Shown here one piece after another: positions 12,006 to 24,595 of a DNA stretch of 64,000 nucleotides. How positions within the stretch are numbered: position 1 is the first letter of the stretch; the number at the start of each line of letters is the position of its first letter. The notes below the pieces were generated by a model, which saw only the letters and a list, made by a program, of their open reading frames with translations, made no database searches and was not told the origin of the DNA. Both the position numbers and the translations under genes were made by a program. This stretch comes from Phallusia mammillata (lineage: Eukaryota; Chordata; Ascidiacea; Phlebobranchia; Ascidiidae): positions 1 to 64,000 of the forward strand of contig QLIY01000215.1 of assembly GCA_003260075.1 (NCBI GenBank), read 5' to 3'.

Positions 12006-14238
12006 TCAGGACTCATAATATCCATCGTCGTCATAATCTTCATCGTCCTCATCATAATCCTGTTCGTACGATGCACCCAGTAATGAAGTTGTCCGTCTGT
12101 GAATACGCTCTGCATCTGCATCACCATTCAGTATTGACGCCAACTCAACATTAGCAGGGTTGCTCCAAATGTCGCCACCAAAGTCTGAATAGTCAATGGC
12201 GCCTGTTTCTGAAGAATATAAGTCATTTTTTTGTCATGAACATAACATAAAAAATGAGTATCTGAAAGTTAAAGTAGTGTACTTTAGGAGTTTAGGTAAA
12301 TGCGGTTTTATCCGTACTATTTTTTTTGAACGTTTCACAAATTTGGAAACGTTTATTTCCAGGCGAAAATCAGTTAGTTATCTTATACAGAACAAACATA
12401 TTTCGCTTAAGCAAGCATATTCAGTGTCTTGTTCAAAAATAATATTTCTGTATACGATAGCTAACTGATTTTAGCCTGGAAACAAACGTTTCCAAACTTG
12501 TGATATATATAATGAAAGGTGGAATGGTAACAGATTAGGGAATGATATCAGTAAGACTGGTGCTAAATGAACTATATACGCCAAGAAACACTTTCATACC
12601 GTCTTGGTATACGCTATAGGCCTCTAGCCCACTTGGAGGAGGTGGTGGCAGAGCAGATCTTGCTATAATCGTTTCGGTGACGACATAGTCGTTGTCGTCA
12701 TCAGCTTCCGATGACGTCACGTTTTTGGCGGGGGCAGGGGCGTCGCCGTTGACCTCCTCTGCCAGAAGAGATGTTAGGGTGAATTGTGAGAGAAAGGAGG
12801 TTTCGTTGACGACACTGATCCTCTGTGTGTTATCTGCTACTGCTAAGTTTGTTGCACTGACAATCTGGTGAAATCATCAAGTATTGTTGTAATAATATTT
12901 GTTTATTTTATAATATTGTATAACTATTATTGTTGTTATAATTTTGCAATGACGCACATATTGCAGTTTGGATATTGGGTTTCAAGTTTTGTTTGCGATA
13001 CATTGCGAAAAGTTACATACATGGTATTATTATTCCTATAATTAAGTAATATTATTCTTTGAAAAATCACACGCCATAACATGTCCTCATCAGTCAGAAC
13101 AAAAAGCTTTGTTCTTGTGGCAAACATTCCAACAATAGGGGAGACTCGGATGCATAGGCGCCGAGTTTTTCAAAACTGCAAGGTGGCGGACGTAAATTAT
13201 GACGTCACATGAACCAATGCGTACAACCACACGAGCTCCAACTAGAAAACAGAATGCAACGTTCGTCAATTTTTTTGAAACAATATTTATTTGAAACACT
13301 TTGCTTTAACGTTATTATTGGTTTAGCAACGATTCGGAAACGTTTCGTCAATTTGTTGCTCGTATCACCAAAATAACTATTACAGTCCAATCGCATGGTA
13401 CACAATAATGGCCATACATTTAATGCCGACAATTGCGTGTTTGGCGTCATAAACAAGACACTAACCAAAACAGGTTGCAGTTCAGCACGTTTTGTTGCTT
13501 TTTCGCCAGTACGCTTGTTTTAAAGCAAAATTGTTCCCAGATTTTACGATGTTTCGTACGATACCGCTACAAACAATTTAAAATATCCACGGTGGCCGCC
13601 ACCGTGCTTTACAAACCCAAGGTGGCGGCGCCACCCCGCCACCGCCCACTCGGCGCCTATGCTCGGATGTATTGTATGCAGAATGGACTCTTGTCTTATA
13701 TTGTCAGAGTTGCCATATTATGTGTGTCCTTATTTGTTGGTAGAAAAGCTTTGTTCTTGTGGCAAACATTCCAACAATAGGGGAGACTCGAACACTTTTG
13801 CTTGTTTCAGTTAGGATTCCACACCTCTGGGTAATAATACTTACAAGTGTAAAAGTGATTATACGCTAAATGTTTTTGTATACCTGATTTAAATAATCGA
13901 TGCTCGTTGTGAAATATTCGAAATGATTTGTGAAGTTCATTTCCATTATTTTCATTTCGTTATTGTACTTTTCCAATATACGACCTGACGTATCGAATGC
14001 TAGCTAAAAAAGAAAATACAAAAACTTGTAAATTTTCAAAATACATTGCGAAATTGTGTTTTGTACATGATTTTGACCATTTTGTGATGTCATCAAACAA
14101 GAGTAGTATAAGTACCTGGAAATCTGTGAGCAGAGCAAGTATATCTCTGATATTTAACGACAGAGAATCGTTAACGTCCTTCAGTGATAATTCCAATGCT
14201 GATATTGATGAAATCAGACTCATCATCACCTGGTCGTT
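12006..14238 (-). CDS. additional 3' exons of the coiled-coil gene (acidic C-terminus)
   Basis: Four exons in consistent phase: 14116-14238 (41 codons), 13884-14003 (40 codons), 12600-12864 and 12006-12208. The first two continue the coiled-coil style (DVNDSLSLNIRDILALLTDFQ region). The third has N-glycosylation motifs, a proline run (PPPPP) and acidic stretches. The last ends in a very acidic tail (EQDYDEDDEDYDDDGYYES) and a stop at 12006. They could join the long gene if the weak donor GTG|GTGAAC at 14676 inside its apparent last exon is used (phase 0, matching the phase-0 start of 14238). Otherwise they belong to a separate gene whose 5' exon I did not find. Function unknown. A fold-back element and a hAT MITE lie in the introns. 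Confidence 0.65.
12335..12504. repeat. fold-back (long inverted repeat) element in an intron
   Basis: The left arm at about 12336-12391 (CACAAATTTGGAAACG...) and the right arm at about 12450-12503 are reverse complements over about 50 bases with few mismatches and a short loop. Transcribed RNA would form a strong hairpin. Probably a MITE; I see no clear target duplication. Confidence 0.75.
13098..13152 (+). repeat. dispersed repeat block, also at 13742-13792
   Basis: The block AAGCTTTGTTCTTGTGGC... ending GGGGAGACTCG appears at both positions almost unchanged, flanking the block shared with 10690-10781. The layout suggests at least two tandem copies of one unit, one of them interrupted by the hAT MITE. 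Confidence 0.7.
13153..13661. mobile_element. hAT-type MITE with perfect 8-bp target duplication
   Basis: Terminal inverted repeats CATAGGCGCCGAGT (13153-13166) and ACTCGGCGCCTATG (13648-13661) bound a 509-base non-coding element. CTCGGATG occurs directly before (13145-13152) and directly after (13662-13669). The 8-bp duplication and terminal motif are hallmarks of the hAT superfamily. It sits in an intron of the minus-strand gene and splits an older dispersed repeat. Confidence 0.9.
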
Positions 14239-14663
14239 CTGTACACAAATACAAGGTACAAAGGTATCACAGGGTTGCAATTCGAGATGGATTTTCGGGT
14301 GAGGTGAGGGCTAGAGTTTTAAAAAACGGGCTTGCATTGGGTCTGACTTTACACTAAGCATTATTTGTTCGCTAATTTTTGGTCGTGTTTTTTTCCTTAG
14401 TTTAGGTTTCCGGCCGGGTTTTATGCTTGTGGTTTCGGATTCGGTCTTTCAGACCAGCTTACAATTCTAAAGTATCATGTTAATGCATCAAAGATTACCA
14501 GGCGTTTCGCCCAATCGCAAATCCATTTTGTTACAAGATCACCTGGAATCCCAAACCATTGGTTACTCCGGTTAATTGCAAACCTCCTGATCCAAATAAT
14601 CGAGAAGACAAAGAAAGAATTATTCTAGAATTCATTAAGTTTATTTATTTATTAAAAGTAAGT

Positions 14664-17600
14664 TTAATTGTTCACCACAGGGCTTTGCGGTTCGATCTTG
14701 CTTATCTCTAGTGAATTTCCCTCCACTCTATCAAGAAGTTGCCGAGTTACGTTTCCTGAGACGTCAAACTCGGCTTCTAGCCTTGTAATTCGAGAACGAG
14801 CTTGGTTAAGACCAGACTCTGCAAGCACAAGATACCATAGTAAACTTTTTGACAATAAAGGCCGTATAGAAAATATATAAATTGATACACATTTACTTTT
14901 GTATCCTAATTATTTGCACTTCAGTACAAGAATCGATAACGTATCCCTTAACACTAAAACATGGTTCGAGGCATTTTTAGACAGATGTTTGTAAGAACGG
15001 TTAAATCTCATAAAACAAAATTAAATCTTTGTTTTATATTGAAGCAGTGTTGCAATTTGGCTTACAAACAGTGTTGATTACGTTTTCCAAGTAAAACTAA
15101 AACAAAGTTGTTTTCATGTCCTGTGTTTATAAAACTTAAAATGCCAAAGATCCAAAACCAGTTTATAATATTTCGAAGATCAATGTGTTGCGACATAAGA
15201 TGAAGCCATTGGGATTTATCTTTGATGCTTACCCAGGCCTTCCACTTTGTTCTGAAGTTGTGGATCAATCTCGACAGTCGGTTTATTCAGAGATCGACTG
15301 AGTCTTGCATCCAACGTGCTCACTTGTTGTTCCACCCCGTTTGTTCGGTCGTCTAACTCCATTATTCTGACAACAAGAAATTGCCGTTAACATTAACAAA
15401 CATACATTCATACATGTTGCAAGCCACTTCTGAAGGATGCACAAACGCAACATAAGCGTTGGTTCAATATTGATCATTACCAACATTGACAGAGTATAAA
15501 CATTTTTCAAAAAAATCCATTTACCTGAGAATTTAAGTACCACTTTCTGCATTCAGCAAGGGGGTTAGGTTTTAATACTATAACCCGCACTATAATTTTG
15601 AAATCAGGCTATTGATTAGTTGTTCATAATTACGCAAAAAAGGAGAACTAGATATCAAACTGGGACAATACCACAACCGAAAAATACACTACATGCAGAA
15701 ATAACTTATAGATCCAACTATATGTGATGTAAAGTTTGTACGTTGAACGAAATATACCTGGACTTGTGGTCCCATTGTTTAGTTTGCAGAACATCTAGTG
15801 TCTGTCTATCATCCGCTGCAGCCGAAACGATATTATCAATTTGTCTTGTCCTACTGACTAGAGTCTGCTTGAGGGATGCCAAACTGCTTGCAACTTTGCC
15901 GCTTGAAGCGTTAAGCAAACGAATAGCTCCATCGTGCATGTCGACCTACATTCAAAACAATTCTGCTTTAGGTATAAATAACATAACGTCCTGTTCTTAT
16001 GTGTCAATGACGTGGAAAAGGGGTTTTCCTAAATGCCAAAAGGTGAACAGTTTAATTAGGTTTTAATTAGTTGCAAAATCTTACGTTGGAAAGGAGATAA
16101 TCTAAATCGCGTCGGTTCGTAGTTCTGTCGCCTAGCAACTGATCCACGTGACCTTGCTGCTCGGAAAACGACATACGAAGCTCTGACGACAGCTGAGTGA
16201 CGTTATCAAGGCGTGTAGATACCGAAGTTTGAACACTGGAAATTTCATTTCTCAATGTGTCGAGGTTTGAATTTTGGGTGTAAACAGTTTGTTGCAAATC
16301 ATCGATGAGCTGATAAGTGCTTCGATCCGTAGCGTTGCTAGATTCTTGAAAGCTTTGAAGTACTGCTCCCTGTTAATTCAGATCAAATTTCCGCGTTAAA
16401 AATGTACTCAACTACATTGCTTTGATAGACGGTAACCCTAAGTACAATTCACGGAAAAAAGCAAGACGTTCCCAACCTCTTTTTAGTCCCAACCTCTTTT
16501 CAGTTTCTTGTTTCCACAAGCTGCTTAATTTTTAATTTTTAGCACTCAGTATTTGTAAGAATTCGGGAATAATTTTCTTGTTAGAAACGCTGTGCGTGCT
16601 TACCAAATTAGCAACTGATTCCAACGTTCCTTCAACCATGTGCTGTAGTGCTTTTGACGATCGGGTATTTTCGGAAGTTGATCGGTCGAGCTGGGAAACA
16701 CGTCGGGATATTTTGGAAACATTCCGATCGAGTTCGCTGATAGAACCGATCACCCCTGCTATCAGATCCACTCTCGCACCAAGAACATTCATCTGAAAAC
16801 ATATGATAAATTTTAACACAAAATTAAATGTTCACGTTGTAAATGAATCAAGCAGTTAAATTAATGTGTCGATTTTTTTATTCATTACATTTTGTTTAGG
16901 TTAGGAGAAACTTAATAGATAAATGTCTTACATTGTCGTTAATATGATACAGAGACGTTTGTGTTTCTGCCGACCATATCTCTAACGCCTCTAGCGTCGC
17001 GTTTCTAATATTAGCGTTGTCATCAGCCACATTTTGCTTCTGAATGATTTCGTTAACCGATTCCCAAACGCTAAGTGCGTTTTCGTTAAACTCCTGCAAA
17101 GAATTTATATGAGATTGGAAAAGAGTTTATTAAAAACATATTCGAAAAAACTTGCGACAATGTTTAATAAATCAAACCAGTAAAGCATGTATACTTAAAA
17201 AAGATAAGAAATAAAAAACGTTCAAACGCACTAAGCGCAAACTCGATTTATTTCCAAACTTAAAAATAAAACAAATTGCTCAATATGAAGGTTATTAGAT
17301 ACAGTTTTGGGCCCAATATTGAGCATTTTGGTTGACGATAACTAAATGAAGTACGTTGATAAGAAAATGACAAACAGCAATAGTTTGGTATGAAGATCAA
17401 TAAACAATAACGGGGGGGGGGGTACAGTTTTGGGGCCAATATTGAGCATTTTGGTTGACGATAACTAAATAAAGTACGTTGATAAGTAAAATGACAAACA
17501 GCAATAGTTTGGTATGAAGATCAATAAACAATAACGTTGAAACGAACTAAAATCTTCTACACAAAGACAATGCAATCAAATTGGTTAGGTCATATAAATA

Positions 17601-20600
17601 AACGATTGTAATCAGACACAACTTATGTTACAATCAAACTGTATAAACCTTCTCCAGGGGGGGGGGAAACTAAAATCTTCTACACAAAGACAATGCATTC
17701 AAATTGGTTAGGTCATATAAATAAATGATTTTAATCAGACACAACTTATGTTACAATCAAACTGTATAAACCTTCTCCAAAATAAAAAAAATACAGGCTA
17801 ACCTCTTGTAATGTAGTAGTCATTTCAGCAAGGTCCGAAATTAATTCCCTGTCGCTTTCCATCCATCTCAGTAAGTTAGCGCTGGAAGAAGATTGTGCAA
17901 CTACCGAAGCATTGATGCTGTTAAGGTCTTCCATCATTTGGTATGTCATTGCGTCGAACTGGTGTAAGGAACGTTCGTGGCTGTAAACAACAAATAGTGA
18001 TTAGTTGTTGGATTTGATATTGAGATGTTCTGGTTTACAGCAGAGGTGTGCAACTTCTATCGCTGATTGGCCAAATACTATTGGCAAGATAAGCCTAGGC
18101 CAAACCTTTATGCAACACAGGTTGACTTTACTTTCCTTCGTACCAAATACGCTCACACGTAGTTAACAGCCACCAATAATATTTAGTTCTAACCGCATTT
18201 ATTGCTTTACAATCAGAAAATTTGAAGGCCGCACAAACTAAGTTACGTGGGCTAAGTTTGGTCCGCAAACCGCAGGTATATGCGCTTGGTTGTTTCGGCG
18301 TGAACCAAAGCGAAATTCGTATTTCTGAGGATATATCTTTCTTCAAACAGTTGGCAACAATAAGAATACAATTTTTTTCGGCGGATTTCATTTAGATTTG
18401 TGGGCGACATATAAAAAATGATAAAGCGACAAACTTTACACCTGATCAACTGCTACTCAACAAAACGGGATAATTTAAGAGTTATTCACACTCAAATTTT
18501 CCTGAAAGCAACTTGGCATTGAGAGAAACAATTAGGATACGAGAGGGTACAGACATATTGTTTGGATCTATTATCTTACTTCCTCATTTGAATAAACTTA
18601 AATGTCGGAAGAAAGTTTTCCATGCGTGGGAGTTTCATTTTGACACCACAACATTTTGGACCAAAACATTTTGCTGGGTTTGAGAAAAAAGCAACAAACA
18701 AATATTCATTGCTCGTAAACATAAAAAATGCACGTTTATCGCGGTGTAGAGTAAACAACAAATACAAACATAGAATATTGTAGACTAGATGAATCGTAAG
18801 AATTTCACACATAATATTAGAAGCTGTCAACGGTATCTGATTTATTATAAAAACAAGATGAAATTAAACTGACAAAAATAAATATATTTAAGGGGGGGGG
18901 GCAGAGTAAACAACAAATACAAACATAGAATATTGTAGACTAGATGATTCGTAAGAATTTCACACAAGAAGCTGTCAACGGTATCTGATTAATTATAAAA
19001 ACAAGATGAAATTAAACTGACAAAAATAAATATATTTAAATTTAAAACGGTCAAAAATCGTCAACAACACTTTCACAATAAGTCAGTTGCAAGTTATCAA
19101 GTGCAAGTGCCAATGCAAATTTGGCAACGCACTATGCAAACAAAAATCGCACATATCTCTGTTGGACGCGTGCCAAAACGCGAGAGGTGACTGTGACTTG
19201 ACACCCCGTCACCTGCTCAAATGTTCGCGATTGGGATGAGGTCCACGCAATAATGTAACTCCAAAATACGATTTATGTTAGCAAATCATTGTAGTTTTTT
19301 AAATATATGGTACGATGCATGGTTTATTGACCAAAATATTCCGCAATCTGATTTCCCACGGACATTTTTAAGCAATACATGTTTTAAATAAAAAGTGTTA
19401 TTTTACATTTTTGATAGAAATATATTTGGTAATGTTGGATAAATTCCTGTTAGTTTTTTTTCCGCATTTTTTTCGTATTTAATAACCAAAAACACCTTGA
19501 AAAGTAATATAATCTTGCTTTTGCAAATCGCCCGCAAGATTTTCTGGTTATTTATTCGAAATTTGTTTATTTTTAGAGAAACTAAATTTATCTCATTTTA
19601 TCAGGGTTTTATTTTCACCAATCGTTTGCAAGTGCAAGTGCCAATGCAAATTTAAAGACGCACTTGGCGCAAACAAAAGTCGCAAACTTTGCCGTTGGAC
19701 GCGTGGCAAAACGCGATTATGGCGTAAGAACAAGTCACGTGCTGGGAACTTCACGCCAAATCGAGCACGTGCTCAGCGGGATGATAACAATAGGGTCGGA
19801 AGTTCGTGTAACAATGGGTAATTATGGTCATTATCAATGTCGCGAAATTGTGAAAATGATTTGCGGAAATGCATAAAAATCTTAGCAAAAGTTTCGACGT
19901 TTGGAAAATGTAGTAGAAAACATTATGCTTTAACTTGTCGATGTTCAAATGCAATATAGCCGCTAGTGTTCAAACGTTTATTATAGAATGTTGCATACCT
20001 TTTGATAATATAATATATATATCTGCATATGAAATTTCCATTTACAAGGTTTGACTTTTATCTAAGTCGCTTACTCCCATTGTATTCGTGTTTTAATCAT
20101 AGCACAAAAACAAATCAAAATTTGCAAACAATTTGATTCAAAAACGTATTGCATCAAAAGTATGCACATAATTTTCCGCTAAACAGAACTGTCAATGCAA
20201 TGTATGGAAGAATAACTTCATCGTAGACGCAACATGACGTCACACGTCCACGACAAACGTTTCAAAACCGGAGAGCGAGATTCGGAACCCTGGCCAGAGT
20301 TGGAAGCGGGCCCGAAATCTGAGCCCGAACCCGGCCCGAACCCGAAACGATTTTGAGAAGCCCGTTTAGGCCCGAAATTTTGATTGACAGGCCTATTCAC
20401 GAAAGCCTTGTAACAAAGTATGAGAAAGACAAAAAGAGAAAAGACAACAAACACAATTAACAATAGTAGACAATAGGGTAAACAATACGTTTCGGAGTAG
20501 GGTGGGCTTTAGGCAAAGCCAGAAAATTTTTGCTAAAAAAACGGCGGAAACGAAACGAAAAATCAGGCCCGTTTTGAGCCCGTTTTCTGACAAATATCTA

Positions 20601-23600
20601 AGCCCGAACCCGGCCCGAACCCGGCCCGAAAAGCCCGGCCCGACTTGCAACTCTGACCCAGACTACAGACGTATTGTCTTGCGGCATTATTTCACTTCCT
20701 CTAATGAATGAACGAGAATCGGAAGTTAAATATCTTGTGGCGTGGGAACGAAATAAACGGATTGAAAAGAATATTATCAACTAAAGATACTTGTCCAACT
20801 AAAGGAGTTGTCAATGCGAAAAAAATGTAGAAATATGGATTCGAGAAACTTGTAATATTTAAAATGTCATTCCATTGTATTTTAACAAAATTTGGGTGCC
20901 GAGTCATTTAGATTACCAAATTATAACGATCACTTTATGGTGTTAAGAAAATAGGTTTTTAAAATGTTTGGAAATCATAAATCTAATTATCTGAGGGTTC
21001 TAGTTCAGAAACGCAAAAAATGTAAGTTGAAGAAAACCTGCTTTTCGATTTGGGAGCTTCAGTAATTCAAAACATATTTCGGTGCCAAGTTACGAAGTGC
21101 CAAGTTAGCATCGGTGGCAAGTTACGAAGTGCAAGTGTAAATGCAAATTTGAAGACGCACTTGGCAAACAAAAAACAAAAATCGCGCTGCTGGACGCGTG
21201 CCAAACCGCGACTGCGACGTCACAACGCGTCGCGTGCTGGTAAATTTGCGCGTTAGAGCACGTGTGCAGCGGGTAACAATGGAATAGGAAGCTCACGTAA
21301 CAATAGATAATTAAAGTGATTATCAGTGACGAGAAATTTGGCGAAATTATTTCGGAATTGCGCAAAACGTTCCAAACAATAAAAAATGTACATTTGACTG
21401 TTTTTTTTTAAGTAAGGAAGCATGACAAAAACAATATCATGGTGTAAGATTTGTCAATATTCGAAAGTGCTTAATTGGTTGTTAATTGTTAAAAAAAAGT
21501 TCGTGATGTGATGTAATTTATCTAAAAAAGGCTTAAAAGTTGTAAAAATCTCTGGGAAAAATACGCCGAATGTCTTGGGAAAATGTTTTTTTCATGTTTA
21601 CAAGCATCCTTCGAACACATTTAAACAGTACCTTAAAAATTACCTAGTGTTAAAAAGTCTTATATACCAGTACAAATTTTTGCCCGATATTTTATCTAAA
21701 GATTGTTGAAACAATATCTGTGTGGACAAAAATCACAACAATTGTTCAAGACCAAAAATTTCATCACCAGGAGAGCTGCATTTAGAGACCGAGACTACAG
21801 ACGTATTGTTTAGGGACATTATCGCACTTCCTCAATTGAATGAACAAAAATGTCGGAAGGTAAACATCTTGTGGCGTGGGAATAAAATTAACAGATTGAG
21901 AAAAATATCACAAGCTAAAGGTACTTGTCCACCAAACAAAGATACTCCGAACAGGGGTTGTTCACACAAGAAAAATTGTGGAAATATGAATTCGAGAAAA
22001 TATTGTAATATTTAAAATGTAATTTCTTTGTGTTTTACCAAAAATGTGTGTGTAAGGTTATTTAGAATTTCAAACTAAAATAAGCTTTTTATTATTGCAA
22101 GAAAAGTTTTTTTTTTAAATGTTTGAAAATCTTAAATCGAATTACCTGAGGATTCTATTTCAAAAACGCATAACATTTGTATGTTGCAGAAAACCTGCAT
22201 TTCGACTTGGGAGCTTCAGTAATTCAAAACATGTTTATTTCTACGCATCGGTGGCAAGTTGCGAAGTGCAAGTGTAAATGCAAATTTAAAGACGCACTTG
22301 GTAAACAAAAATCGACAATCGCGCTGCTGGACGCGTGCCAAAACGCGACTGGGACGTCGTAATGCGTCGCGTGCTGGCAAATTCGCGCGTAGAGGCACGT
22401 GCGCAGCGGGTAACAATGGAATAGGAAGCTCACGTAACAATAGATAATTAAAGTGACGAGTAATTTGGCGAAATTATTAAGGAATTGCACAAAAAGTTTA
22501 AAACAAAGAAAAATGTACATTAGACTGTTTGGGAAGTGCTGAGTTGCTTGCCCTTAAAAAAGTTTTTGGGTGTCTTGGTTGTTTGCAAAAATGCTTTCAA
22601 TCTTTGAGAAAATTACGTGTTTTGGGAATGATATTTTAGGTTTAAACACAAACTCCGAACATCCTCAAACCTTAAAAATACAAAAAAATGCAAAATACTG
22701 ACCTAGCAATAAAATAATATGACAATGTAGTTTACCAAGTAGTTTACCCGAAGGTGGCAAAATAATATGTTTGTGGACGAAACTCACAATAATTATTTAA
22801 GACCAAGAGTTCATCACCTGGAGAGCTGCATTTGGCGGCCGAGACTGCAGACGTATTGTTTAAGGACATTATCGCACGTCCTCTACTGAATGAACAAAAA
22901 TGTCGGAAGTTAAACATCTTGTGGCGTGGGAACGAAAGTCACATCATCGACATAGTTAATATCACGAATTTGAATTTTTATGTTAAATGCAAAACAATGG
23001 TCGCCGGATTAAATAAAATATGAATCATTGTTTTTATGTTTCTGCAAAATAAAAGAATAAAATGTGTGCTCACTAGCCTCAATATAAAATTCTTTTCTCA
23101 CCAAAAATATGCTAAGGTGTTTAGACGTTGTGCAAGACGAAATGAAACATAATTCTACATCTTAAATCTGATCAATATTGGCTTTGTCGCTTAAGTAAAT
23201 GCATTAATATTTGTCTTGCAGTGTTTTTCCAAGATTTCTACTGAATGTGACAAGACATTTTGAATTTTACAATTAAAATGTCTGAACAAGGGATATCTTT
23301 TCAAGTTCTATTGAAACATTACTTAAAGTAAAACTGAATGACCAACCGATATATTTCAGAAGCGCAATAGAATATTTTGCTCGAAAGAAAAGATTATTTG
23401 CAAACTAAAAATTGAAGCAATCCAAAACATGTTTATTTCAGCGCATACGAGTTGCCAAGTGCAAGTGCCAATGCAAATTTGAGAACGCAGTTGGCAAATA
23501 GAAACAGCTCGCTGCGCTGCTGGACGCGTGCCAAAAAGCGATTGTGACGTGACAACGCGTCATGGGCTGGGAAAGTCGCGCGCCGCTGGAAGGTGACAGC

Positions 23601-24533
23601 AGAATCGGAAGTTCACGCAACAATAGGTAATTGACGTCATTAGCGGTGACGGCAACTTAAGGAAAAAAGTTCTCGCTTTAAATACGGACGGCTGATCTAC
23701 CTTGGACATCATTTCGACTCAGCTATCTATCAATTGTACAATCAGCAACAAAATGATGCAATCTACAATCTTAGCTGACCGACCTTACGCAGCTTATGAT
23801 CCACGATCCAGTTTAAGTGCACACGGTGCGTACTTGGGTCATCAAGGTACCATGGACAGTCAGCATTTCGCTTTTGCTCCACCGCCAACAGCGTCATATT
23901 ATTCCGGTTACGGGGTCTTCCCTCATTTGCAGCACCAGTTTCAAGCGCAGATGCAACACCCGGTTTACAACAGAGAACCACAGCAGCCGACTAACTGTCT
24001 TCAAGAACCTGTCACTTGCAAATGGAAGACACCGGATCAAAACGGCGGCCACGTTTGTGGTATCATCTTCCATGACCTCAATGACCTTGTAGGTCACGTG
24101 ACACGAGATCACGTGGGCGGTATTGAGCAGACTGACCATTCCTGCTATTGGGACGATTGTCCGCGTACAGGCAAGGCTTTCAAGGCCAAGTACAAGTTGG
24201 TGAATCATTTGCGCGTTCATACAAGAGAAAAACCGTTCGTGTGCAACTTCCCTGGATGTGGAAAAATGTTTGGAAGAAGTGAAAACCTCAAGATTCATCT
24301 TCGTGTTCATACAGGTAAACATTCTATTCGTCCTGTTTATTGAAAGTTATTTTACAGTGGTAAATAATGCCTTTAAACACAACCATGCTTTTCTTTTTTC
24401 AGGTGAAAAACCATTTCCCTGCAAATTTCCCGGATGCGATAGACGATTCGCAAATAGCTCAGATCGCAAGAAGCACAGCTATATGCATAACACCGAAAAG
24501 CTATACATTTGCAAGGTAAATACCGAAACAAGC

Positions 24534-24595
<62 letters not shown>

